DNA from: Pseudomonadota bacterium
Lineage (GTDB): Bacteria > Pseudomonadota > Gammaproteobacteria > Burkholderiales > Burkholderiaceae_D
Assembly (NCBI GenBank): GCA_023389425.1
Contig: JAEWEK010000035.1
Coordinates: 1 to 10,942 of the forward strand
Direction: 5' to 3'
Length of the DNA: 10,942 bases
Numbering within the stretch: the stretch's first letter is position 1; each line of letters starts with the position of its first letter. The position numbers and the translations under genes were made by a program. Of the stretch, positions 1-6,256 are shown one piece after another. Under the pieces are notes generated by a model. It did no database searches and was not told where the DNA came from. It saw nothing but the letters and a program-made list of their open reading frames with translations.

Positions 1-1
1 G

Positions 2-292
2 ACGGCTGAGAAAGTCACCGAAGCATTCAAGATCATGCTGAAGAACCCGGGCCTGAAGGCCATCCTGGTCAACATCTTCGGCGGCATCATGCGCTGCGAC
101 GTGATCGCCGAAGGCGTGATCACCGCATCGAAGGCCGTCTCCCTGCAAGTGCCGCTGGTCGTGCGCATGAAGGGCACCAACGAAGACATCGGCAAGAAGA
201 TGCTGGCTGACTCCGGCCTGCCGATCATCTCGGCTGACACCATGGAAGACGCAGCGAAGCAGGTCGTGGCCGCTGCTGCTGGCAAAGCCTAA
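2..292 (+). CDS. sucC: Succinyl-CoA synthetase beta subunit, C-terminal end (partial)
   Basis: The 3' end of the ADP/GDP-forming succinyl-CoA ligase beta subunit. The reading frame enters from outside the window and is open from base 2, giving 96 residues before TAA at 290-292. The stretch NIFGGIMRCDVIAEGVI is the highly conserved ligase-CoA domain segment of SucC, and the tail (VRMKGTNEDIGKKML, then an alanine-rich end) is typical of the family. With SucD the enzyme converts succinyl-CoA and a nucleoside diphosphate into succinate and a triphosphate in the TCA cycle, in the cytoplasm. sucD follows after 17 bases, so the two are clearly one operon. The ATP-grasp domain lies outside the window. 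Confidence 0.97.
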   Translation, partial: TAEKVTEAFKIMLKNPGLKAILVNIFGGIMRCDVIAEGVITASKAVSLQVPLVVRMKGTNEDIGKKMLADSGLPIISADTMEDAAKQVVAAAAGKA

Positions 293-309
293 TAGCGAAG
301 GATAGAAAA

Positions 310-1191
310 ATGTCGATTCTGATTAACAAAGACACCAAAGTCATCACCCAAGGCATCACCGGCAAGACCGGCCAGTTCCACACCCGCATGTGCCGCGACT
401 ACGCGAACGGCCGTGAAGCCTTCGTGGCCGGCGTGAACCCGAAGAAAGCAGGCGAGGACTTCGAGGGCATCCCCATCTTCGCGAACGTCAAGGAAGCGAA
501 AGCTGAAACCGGCGCGAACGTGTCGGTGATCTATGTTCCGCCGGCAGGCGCTGCCGCCGCGATCTGGGAAGCCGTCGAAGCCGAGCTCGACCTGGCGATC
601 TGCATCACCGAAGGCATCCCGGTCCGCGACATGATGGAAGTGAAAGACCGCATGGCCAAGGCCGGTTCGAAGACCCTGCTGCTGGGCCCGAACTGCCCGG
701 GCCTGATCACCCCGGACGAAATCAAGATCGGCATCATGCCGGGTCACATCCACAAGAAGGGCCGCATCGGCGTCGTCTCGCGCTCGGGCACCCTGACCTA
801 TGAAGCAGTGGGCCAGCTGACCGCGCTGGGCCTGGGCCAGTCGTCGGCAGTGGGCATCGGCGGCGACCCGATCAACGGCCTGAAGCACATCGACATCATG
901 AAGATGTTCAATGACGACCCGGACACCGACGCCGTCATCATGATCGGCGAGATCGGCGGCCCGGACGAGGCCAATGCCGCTTACTGGATCAAGGACGACA
1001 TGAAGAAGCCGGTGGTTGGCTTCATCGCTGGCGTCACCGCGCCTCCGGGCAAGCGCATGGGCCACGCCGGCGCGCTGATCTCGGGCGGCGCCGACACCGC
1101 GGAAGCCAAGCTGGAAATCATGGAAGCCTGCGGTATCAAGGTCACTAAGAACCCGTCGGAAATGGCCAAGCTGCTGAAGGCAATGCTGTAA
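310..1191 (+). CDS. sucD: Succinyl-CoA synthetase alpha subunit
   Basis: Complete 293-residue alpha subunit, the usual length for bacterial SucD. Visible landmarks: the CoA-binding Rossmann loop QGITGKTGQFHT (residues 14-25), YVPP (75-78), GPNCPGLI (126-133), and GHAGALISGG (251-260). His252 in the last motif corresponds to the phosphohistidine that relays phosphate between succinyl-phosphate and the nucleotide. The ATG at 310 is preceded by a GAAGGAT ribosome site. It partners with the sucC product encoded 17 bases upstream and acts in the TCA cycle. A strong stem-loop terminator follows directly, so sucD is the last gene of this operon. Codon use is strongly GC-biased, as expected of a highly expressed core gene. 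Confidence 0.98.
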   Translation: MSILINKDTKVITQGITGKTGQFHTRMCRDYANGREAFVAGVNPKKAGEDFEGIPIFANVKEAKAETGANVSVIYVPPAGAAAAIWEAVEAELDLAICITEGIPVRDMMEVKDRMAKAGSKTLLLGPNCPGLITPDEIKIGIMPGHIHKKGRIGVVSRSGTLTYEAVGQLTALGLGQSSAVGIGGDPINGLKHIDIMKMFNDDPDTDAVIMIGEIGGPDEANAAYWIKDDMKKPVVGFIAGVTAPPGKRMGHAGALISGGADTAEAKLEIMEACGIKVTKNPSEMAKLLKAML

Positions 1192-1209
1192 TTACATTGC
1201 ATGCATAAG

Positions 1210-1235
1210 AAAAGGGAGCTTCGGCTCCCTTTTTT
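1210..1235 (+). terminator. Rho-independent terminator after sucD
   Basis: A perfect stem AAAAGGGAGC (1210-1219) and GCTCCCTTTT (1224-1233) closes a stable TTCG tetraloop and runs into T1230-T1235. It lies 18 bases after the sucD stop and isolates the TCA operon from the pilin promoter region. Confidence 0.93.
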
Positions 1236-1238
1236 ATC

Positions 1239-1306
1239 GCCGACAAATTTGTCGGCTATCGATATCAAATGACAAACTTTGGCCGGCGCGCTGACAAATT
1301 TTGTCA
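1239..1306. promoter_or_regulatory. Palindromic TGACAAA/TTTGTCA operator-like cluster upstream of pilA
   Basis: Seen directly: an 18-bp perfect palindrome GCCGACAAATTTGTCGGC (1239-1256), a lone half-site TGACAAA (1270-1276), and a 15-bp palindrome TGACAAA-T-TTTGTCA (1292-1306). The palindrome centres are about 51-52 bp apart, close to five helical turns, which would put them on one DNA face. They sit roughly 100-165 bp upstream of the start predicted from the sigma-54 promoter. Inference: enhancer binding sites for an NtrC-type activator. PilR is the candidate because it activates sigma-54 pilin promoters in Pseudomonas and binds TGTC-containing sites. The match is partial, since the C/G usually found before TGTC is missing here. 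The first palindrome could add a little to termination after sucD. Confidence 0.6.
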
Positions 1307-1379
1307 CCTGCCGCAGCAAATATGCCGTTTACTGTCGACTTTATTGTTTTTTAACCAACAAAACGTGGTAATTTCCAGC

Positions 1380-1395
1380 TGGCACGGCATTTGCT
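1380..1395 (+). promoter_or_regulatory. Sigma-54 (RpoN) promoter of the pilin gene
   Basis: TGGCACG-GCAT-TTGCT matches the RpoN consensus TGGCACG-N4-TTGCW at every fixed position. The -24 GG is at 1381-1382 and the -12 GC at 1393-1394, which puts the transcript start near 1406 and a 5' leader of about 48 nt before the pilin start at 1454. RpoN dependence with PilR activation is known for type IV pilin genes in Pseudomonas. The AT-rich run at 1337-1375 could allow the looping such promoters need. Confidence 0.9.
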
Positions 1396-1440
1396 CCATA
1401 GAAAACCGTGGCACCGATGCAGTAAGCCCCCTACCTAACC

Positions 1441-1447
1441 TGGAGAG
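1441..1447 (+). promoter_or_regulatory. Ribosome binding site deciding the pilin start
   Basis: TGGAGAG lies 6 nt before ATG 1454 but directly abuts ATG 1448. The spacing favours 1454 as the main initiation codon. Both starts give the same mature pilin after leader cleavage. Confidence 0.7.
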
Positions 1448-1453
1448 ATGAAA

Positions 1454-1930
1454 ATGAAATCGATGAAAATCGCTAAGAAAGCCCAAGCCGGCTTCACCCT
1501 GATCGAACTGATGATCGTTGTCGCGATTATCGGTATCCTGGCTGCCGTCGCAATCCCGGCATACAGCGACTACACCTCGAAGGCCAAAGTGGCCAACGCC
1601 ATGACCGCAACCGAGCCGTACAAGACCGCTGTTGCAATGTGCACCCAAGAGGGCAACGACATCGCCAACTGCAACCCGACCAGCACCCCGGCTGCATTCG
1701 CCAACACCACCTTCGCTGCAACCAAGGAAGTGTCGGCGGTTGAAGTGGCCAATGCCGGCGTCATCACCATCACCCTGAAGGACATCGGCAAGGGTACCGA
1801 TACCAAGACGGTCACTTTCACCCCGACCCTGAACAACACCTCGGTGTCGTGGGTGGTTGACGCTCACACCAGCATCACCGACAACCCGGCCGTCGTCGCT
1901 GCATTCGAGAAGAACAACGTCGGCAGCTAA
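1454..1930 (+). CDS. pilA: Type IV major pilin (prepilin)
   Basis: Structural subunit of the type IV pilus, placed in the inner membrane as prepilin, cleaved and N-methylated by PilD, then polymerised. The leader MKSMKIAKKAQAG ends at the prepilin peptidase site G|FTLIE, and the conserved Glu5 is present. The hydrophobic helix LMIVVAIIGILAAVAIPAYSDY follows. From ATG 1454 the protein is 158 residues, with about 145 mature. An in-frame ATG at 1448 would sit on top of the ribosome site GGAGAG (1442-1447), so 1454 with a 6-nt spacer is preferred. Two cysteines (residues 63 and 73) bracket a short loop in the region after the N-terminal helix. The usual C-terminal disulfide loop is absent. The chain ends in NNVGS, a terminal serine, which matters given the TfpO-like gene behind it. 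Expression is probably RpoN/PilR driven. Confidence 0.95.
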   Translation: MKSMKIAKKAQAGFTLIELMIVVAIIGILAAVAIPAYSDYTSKAKVANAMTATEPYKTAVAMCTQEGNDIANCNPTSTPAAFANTTFAATKEVSAVEVANAGVITITLKDIGKGTDTKTVTFTPTLNNTSVSWVVDAHTSITDNPAVVAAFEKNNVGS

Positions 1931-1951
1931 TCGAATAGCTAGCTGAACCGC

Positions 1952-1988
1952 AAATGCCGTCCCGCGCAAGCCGGACGGCATTTTCTAT
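1952..1988 (+). terminator. Terminator between pilin and glycosyltransferase genes
   Basis: A perfect 11-bp stem AAATGCCGTCC (1952-1962) and GGACGGCATTT (1973-1983) encloses a 10-nt loop and is followed by TTCTATTT. It lies 21 bases after the pilA stop and only 6-12 bases before the next gene's GTG. It may end most pilin transcripts while allowing some read-through, giving far more pilin than glycosyltransferase. Confidence 0.88.
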
Positions 1989-1994
1989 TTCCTC

Positions 1995-3362
1995 GTGAAC
2001 TTTCTGCAGAACAGCGGGCATGATGTCCAGCGCATCGTCGAAGTTGTCTTTCTTGGTATCGGCGGTCTGGCCTTAGCATTGCTTGCCGGTCGCACGCAGA
2101 TCGCGGCGAACCTCGGTCGAGGCATCGGGCTGGCATTGTCAGCTGTCTTCGCATGCGGACTCGCATCCAGCGCGCTCGCTTATTCTCCAGTACACGCACT
2201 CTATGAAGTCGGCAGCCTGGCGCTGCTCGTCCTGATAGCACTCGCGGGCGCAAGCGGCCTGGCGCGCGAGCCGTCCATGCTGCCGCGCGTACTCCAGTTT
2301 TTCGCGGCCATCGCCGCCGTTTATACCCTCAAGCTCGTTGCGGTCTACGTTTCCGTCTGGATCGTCCAGATCCAACCCGCGACGGTGCATTTCACGCCCG
2401 GCTTCAGCAATTTCCGCCATTTCAACCATGTCGAGACAGCTGGACTACCACTCCTGATGCTGGCATGGCTGCTGGCCCCGCGCGGCAGCCGCCTGCGCTG
2501 GCTATGGTTCGGAACCGCTGCAATATGGTGGGCCGTCATGTTCATGAGCGCAGGGCGCGGTTCGATGGTCGGCCTGGCTGCCGCTTGCCTTGCGCTGCTG
2601 GTGGTGCGCGGCCGTTCCGCGTTGCCCATGCTGCGGGCGATGCTGTGGAGTGTCTTTGCCGGCGTAATTGTCTACATCGTTTTCTTCGTGCTGCTGCCAA
2701 AGGCGGCCGGCATGCTGCCCTTTGGCGAACTCTCGCAAATGGTAGCGCGGTCTGTTTCCGATCCGTCCAGTGGGCGCACCTTCCTGTGGAAACTGGCCGC
2801 GAGCCTGATCGCAAGCCATCCATGGCTGGGCGTGGGCCCATTGCATTTCGCCCATTACGGCGCCCAGCTTCGTTTCGGCGCCCATCCGCACGACTGGATG
2901 CTGCAGGTCGCGGTGGAGTGGGGCGTTCCCGCGCTGGCTGCGCTGTGCATCGCGATCGCGCTGGCCGTGCGCGGCTTGCTCGCCGCCGGCGCGCGCGTCG
3001 ACAAACACGATGCGGTGAACCAGAATATCGTCGCCGCCCTGATCCTCGCCGGCGCAGCCTTGCTGGTGGATGGAATGGTGTCAGGCAGCCTGGTGATGCC
3101 GCAGAGCCAGCTGATGATCGCGTTCTATATCGCCTGCGCGGCAGGCTGGACCTGGTCGCGAAATGCGCGCTCGATTCCGCCCACGCGAACGCATAGCGCA
3201 ACCCATTCCCTGATTGCTGTCGTTTCCGTGATCGCGCTGGTCTACGGAGTCGCTCCCCAGTTCGGCGACAAACTTGCGGACCGGCCGCAGACGGCGGCCG
3301 AGGAAAAGGCGAACGGTGCCGAGGTCCCTTGGCCGCGCCAATGGCTGTGGGGATACTTCTGA
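1995..3362 (+). CDS. Wzy_C/O-antigen-ligase family membrane protein, probable pilin O-glycosyltransferase (TfpO/PilO type)
   Basis: A 455-residue polytopic inner-membrane protein with about ten hydrophobic segments. Family signatures: GFSNFRHFNH (136-145), SAGRGS (185-190), SGRTFLW (259-265) followed by HPWLGVGPLHF, and HPHDWMLQVAVEWGVPA (297-313). The last is the periplasmic-loop His motif of O-antigen ligases and pilin oligosaccharyltransferases. Such enzymes transfer an undecaprenyl-linked glycan to lipid A or to a protein hydroxyl. The position directly behind pilA, the length (Pseudomonas TfpO is near 460) and the serine-terminated pilin favour TfpO over WaaL; this is inference. No LPS or glycan genes adjoin it. 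The GTG start at 1995 has no evident Shine-Dalgarno and lies just after the pilA terminator. The frame is open upstream to 1944 without an ATG, so the start is uncertain. Confidence 0.8.
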   Translation: MNFLQNSGHDVQRIVEVVFLGIGGLALALLAGRTQIAANLGRGIGLALSAVFACGLASSALAYSPVHALYEVGSLALLVLIALAGASGLAREPSMLPRVLQFFAAIAAVYTLKLVAVYVSVWIVQIQPATVHFTPGFSNFRHFNHVETAGLPLLMLAWLLAPRGSRLRWLWFGTAAIWWAVMFMSAGRGSMVGLAAACLALLVVRGRSALPMLRAMLWSVFAGVIVYIVFFVLLPKAAGMLPFGELSQMVARSVSDPSSGRTFLWKLAASLIASHPWLGVGPLHFAHYGAQLRFGAHPHDWMLQVAVEWGVPALAALCIAIALAVRGLLAAGARVDKHDAVNQNIVAALILAGAALLVDGMVSGSLVMPQSQLMIAFYIACAAGWTWSRNARSIPPTRTHSATHSLIAVVSVIALVYGVAPQFGDKLADRPQTAAEEKANGAEVPWPRQWLWGYF

Positions 3363-3381
3363 TCTGATTGCACCAAAAAAA

Positions 3382-3555
3382 GGTGCTGTCTGCGTTAAGT
3401 GTTGACTTAAGCACGTCGTCCCGGCGCAGGCTGGGACCCATACTGAGCATATTCGATCGCGGCTGCGGCGAGAGCTGCAGGCACGCACACTCAGCATGGG
3501 TTCCGGCGTGCGCCGGAACGACGAATCACTTTCAACACTTAACGCAGACAGCGCC
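3382..3555. repeat. Inverted-repeat element with two REP-like hairpins (MITE/REPIN-like)
   Basis: The outer arms 3385-3405 and 3532-3552 are perfect 21-bp inverted repeats, extendable to 3382/3555 with one mismatch. Inside them, 3414-3447 and 3490-3523 are again inverted copies (roughly 80% identical), each itself a hairpin. The right one is the perfect palindrome GTTCCGGCG-TG-CGCCGGAAC (3500-3519). The left one (3418-3437) is its imperfect counterpart. About 42 bp of unique sequence separates the halves. No ORF is credible within it. The architecture, two REPs head-to-head inside longer terminal repeats between convergent genes, resembles REPINs or MITEs mobilised in trans. No target duplication was identified. 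Confidence 0.8.
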
Positions 3556-3590
3556 AAAAAAAACGCCTGCTGTATTACCGCAGGCGTTTT
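3556..3590 (-). terminator. Terminator after the S9 peptidase gene
   Basis: Read on the minus strand, a stem AAAACGCCTGC/GCAGGCGTTTT (3590-3580 and 3570-3560) with a 9-nt loop runs into an eight-base T tract (A3556-A3563 on the plus strand). It lies 18 bases beyond the peptidase stop and directly abuts the inverted-repeat element. The T4 on the plus side could also allow weak termination of plus-strand transcripts. Confidence 0.9.
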
Positions 3591-3607
3591 CGTTCGAGCA
3601 TCGCGAT

Positions 3608-5656
3608 TTATTTCAGGTGCTTGTCCAGCCACCCCAGCACCGTGTGATGCCACAGCAGCGAGTTCGCAGGCTTGAGCACCCAGTGGTTCTCGTCCGGGAA
3701 GAACAGGAACTTGCTCTCGATGCCGCGGCGCTGCAGTGCCGTGAAGGTCGACAGGCCCTGTGCGGTCGGGATGCGGAAGTCCAGGTCGCCCTGCACGACC
3801 AGCATCGGCGTCTTCCAGTTATTCACGAAATTAACCGGGTTGAACTTCTCGTGATTCTGCGGCACGGCGAAGTAGGCGCCGCCGTTTTCCCAGTCCGTGA
3901 ACCACTGCTCTTCGGTCGAGTACGCCATGCCGCGCGCATCGAACACGCCGTCGTGGTTGACGATGCACTTGAAGCCGTCGGACCAGTTACCCTCGATCCA
4001 GTTCATCATGTAGCCGCCGTAGGATGCGCCCAGCGCGCAACTCTTCTCTCGGTCCAGCCAAGGATACTTGGCCACCGCGGCCGCCATGCCCTTCTTCAGG
4101 TCCTCGAGCGGTGCGCCGCCCCAGTCGCCGCTGATGGCGTCGGTGAACTTCTGGCCGTAGCCGGTCGAGCCGTGGAAGTCGATGAACACGACCGCATAGC
4201 CGGCGCCCGCATAGGTCTGCGGATTCCAGCGATAGCTCCAGCCGTTGCCGAAGCTGCCCTGCGGGCCGCCGTGCACGAGGAAGGCGATCGGATATTTCTG
4301 GCCCGGCATCGCATTCCACGGCTTCATCACGTAGCCATGCACGGTGTCGCCACCGGCGCCCGCGAACGAAAACTGCTCGAACTCGCCCCAGCGCACATCG
4401 GCCAGCTGCGCCGCGTTCAAGTTGGTCAGCTGGCGCGGCTTGCCGTTCAGCTTCATCTCGAACAGCTGCGCGCCCGATTGCAGGTTCGACTGCGTGTAGG
4501 CGATGGTGTTGTTGCGCACGTCGAAGCCGCCGATCGCACCTTTGTCTGTCAGCGCGGTCACCTTGCCGCTGGCGATGTCGATCGCGAACAGCTTGTGGTT
4601 GCCGACGTCTTCGGCGTCCACGATCAGCGACTTGCCGTCGCTGCTCCACTGCATGCCGCCCGGCGAGCGGTCCCAGCTTTCGGCCACGTGGCGTTTCTGG
4701 CCGCTGGCGACATCCATCAGCACGATGTGGAAGCGGTCGGCCTCGAAGCCCGGGCGGGTCATGGCCAGGTAGGCGATGGTGCGGCCGTCCGGCGAGTAGA
4801 TGCCCTTGGTGTCCCAGGCCTGGTTGTCCGCCGTCAGGTTGCGCGGCGCTTCGCCGCCGGTCGCCGGCACCGAATACAGGTCGAAGTTGGTCGACCATGC
4901 TTCGGACCTGGCGCCGACGCGGGCCGAGAACAGCACGGTCTTGCCGTCCGGGCTGAAGCGGTATTCGTCATGGTCGCCGAAGGGTTTCGACGGCACGTCG
5001 CCCTCCAGCGAGCCGGACAGGTTGACCGGCTGCGCGCTGACACGGCCTCTGGCATCGATCGGCGCCGAGTACAGCACCGAGTTCTTGCCGTCCGCCCAGG
5101 TATCCCAGTGGCGCACGAACAGGTGGTCGTAGACGCGGCCGGAGGCTTTGTTCTTGCCCTTCTCGTCGTCGCGCGATTTGGTGCAGGCCAGGTCCGCGCA
5201 GTCGCGGTACACCGACATGCTCATCAGCACGCGGTCGCCACGCGGCGACAGGCGGAAGTTGTCGATGTCGATCGGCGAGCTGGTGACCATCGACGCTTCG
5301 CCGCCGCCCAGCGGAAGTCGCCAGATCTGCGACGAACCGGAGCGCGCCGACAGGAAGTAGATGGCGTCACCCGAAGGCGACCATTCCGGATCGCCGCTGC
5401 TGGCGCTGTGATTGGTCAGGCGCACCGGCGCGGCGTTGGCGGCGCGCAGGTCCACCATCCACAGCTCGGTATGGCCGCGGTTCTTGGCCAGGTCGGTGGT
5501 GCGCACGGTGTACACGACGCGCGTGCCGTCCGGCGACACCACCGGGCTGCTGACGCGTTCCATGCTGACCAGGTCTTCCACCGTGAAGCCGCGCGGCGCG
5601 GCCGTCGCGCCGGTGGCCGCCAGCGTGGCGGCGAGCGCGAGCAAGCGTAGTTTCAT
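3608..5656 (-). CDS. Secreted S9 family serine peptidase (prolyl oligopeptidase family, DPP5-like)
   Basis: A 682-residue exported peptidase. The N-terminus MKLRLLALAATLAATGATAA is a Sec signal peptide with likely cleavage before Pro21, giving a periplasmic enzyme. Residues about 30-420 form a WD40/TolB-like beta-propeller with repeated SPDG-type turns (VVSPDGTRVVYT, FSPDGKTVLFS, YSPDGRTIAYL). Residues about 440-682 are the alpha/beta-hydrolase domain with oxyanion region VHGGPQGSFG. The catalytic triad is probably Ser545 in GASYGG, Asp626 in QGDLDFRIP and His658 in PDENHW. Length and triad spacing are close to Porphyromonas-type dipeptidyl peptidase 5, which removes dipeptides from peptide N-termini; substrate preference is inferred. 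The ATG at 5656 has a GAGGGG site five bases upstream. It is divergent from the cupin gene and closed by its own terminator, so apparently monocistronic. Confidence 0.93.
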   Translation of the reverse strand: MKLRLLALAATLAATGATAAPRGFTVEDLVSMERVSSPVVSPDGTRVVYTVRTTDLAKNRGHTELWMVDLRAANAAPVRLTNHSASSGDPEWSPSGDAIYFLSARSGSSQIWRLPLGGGEASMVTSSPIDIDNFRLSPRGDRVLMSMSVYRDCADLACTKSRDDEKGKNKASGRVYDHLFVRHWDTWADGKNSVLYSAPIDARGRVSAQPVNLSGSLEGDVPSKPFGDHDEYRFSPDGKTVLFSARVGARSEAWSTNFDLYSVPATGGEAPRNLTADNQAWDTKGIYSPDGRTIAYLAMTRPGFEADRFHIVLMDVASGQKRHVAESWDRSPGGMQWSSDGKSLIVDAEDVGNHKLFAIDIASGKVTALTDKGAIGGFDVRNNTIAYTQSNLQSGAQLFEMKLNGKPRQLTNLNAAQLADVRWGEFEQFSFAGAGGDTVHGYVMKPWNAMPGQKYPIAFLVHGGPQGSFGNGWSYRWNPQTYAGAGYAVVFIDFHGSTGYGQKFTDAISGDWGGAPLEDLKKGMAAAVAKYPWLDREKSCALGASYGGYMMNWIEGNWSDGFKCIVNHDGVFDARGMAYSTEEQWFTDWENGGAYFAVPQNHEKFNPVNFVNNWKTPMLVVQGDLDFRIPTAQGLSTFTALQRRGIESKFLFFPDENHWVLKPANSLLWHHTVLGWLDKHLK

Positions 5657-5760
5657 TCGATCCCCTCAATGATTGTCCAAACGCACCGGACTGAACGGCG
5701 CAAGGTCAGCAATGTATCACGCGCCACGCGATGTCGCGCTATGCTTAATATGAGTAATCA

Positions 5761-5764
5761 GGAG
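5761..5764 (+). promoter_or_regulatory. Ribosome binding site fixing the cupin start
   Basis: GGAG (AGGAG including A5760) stands six bases before ATG 5771. None of the earlier in-frame ATGs, at 5669, 5741 and 5750, shows a comparable site. Confidence 0.7.
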
Positions 5765-5770
5765 AACGCG

Positions 5771-6256
5771 ATGATCGAATCGAAGCATATCGTACGGCAA
5801 CCCGCCGTACAGGCGCGAGGCAACGCCGCGGTAAGCCACCCCGTCAATCCGGCGGCGCGTCGGCGCACCAGCTCGCTGGGGGATGCGACCGGGCTGACCC
5901 AGGTGGGCGTCCACATCAACGTGATCGAACCCGGGGGCACCAGTACCGAGCACCACCGGCACGCTTGCGCCGATGAATTCATCTACGTGCTGAGCGGGCA
6001 GGGAACGGTCTGCCTGGATGGCAACGAGCATACGGTCGAGGCCGGCGATTTCATCGGCTTTCCGGCCAACGGCCCGGCGCACGCGATGATCAATACCGGC
6101 ACCGACGAGCTGGTCTATCTCGTCGGCGGCAATCGCCCGCCGGTGGACGTGTGCGATTTCCCACGCCAGGGCAAGCGCCTGTACATTTTCAACGGCACCG
6201 AGGGCCGGCGCTACGACCTGATCGATACAGCCGACCTCAAGCCCCTGCACCGCTGA
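5771..6256 (+). CDS. Cupin domain protein
   Basis: A 161-residue single-domain cupin of unknown substrate. Motif 1 is GTSTEHHRHACADEF, with His62, His64 and Glu69 in the G-X5-HXH-X4-E pattern. Motif 2 is GDFIGFPANGPAHAMIN, with Pro98, His104 and Asn108. These supply the usual divalent-metal ligands, so a metal-dependent small-molecule enzyme or sensor is plausible. The reading frame is open back to an ATG at 5669. GGAG at 5761-5764 sits six bases before ATG 5771, and the upstream residues look non-coding, so 5771 is chosen. It diverges from the S9 peptidase across about 110 bp. Its last 20 bases overlap the convergent beta-helix gene. The specific reaction cannot be told from sequence. Confidence 0.9.
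   Translation: MIESKHIVRQPAVQARGNAAVSHPVNPAARRRTSSLGDATGLTQVGVHINVIEPGGTSTEHHRHACADEFIYVLSGQGTVCLDGNEHTVEAGDFIGFPANGPAHAMINTGTDELVYLVGGNRPPVDVCDFPRQGKRLYIFNGTEGRRYDLIDTADLKPLHR

Noticed and set aside
289..1065. 258-codon minus-strand frame over sucD
   Set aside because: Shadow of sucD; His/Asp/Ala/Val-rich with no family features.
1304..1981. 225-codon minus-strand frame over pilA
   Set aside because: Spans the sigma-54 promoter, pilin gene and terminator in antisense; no protein-like features or ribosome site.
3368..5650. Very long plus-strand open frame (760 codons) antisense to the peptidase
   Set aside because: It mirrors the high-GC peptidase gene. The translation is Ala/Val/Arg/His-rich with no recognisable domain, while the minus frame has a signal peptide, propeller and catalytic triad.
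5669..5770. N-terminal extension of the cupin frame to ATG 5669
   Set aside because: The extra residues show no family character, and GGAG at 5761-5764 is correctly spaced for ATG 5771.
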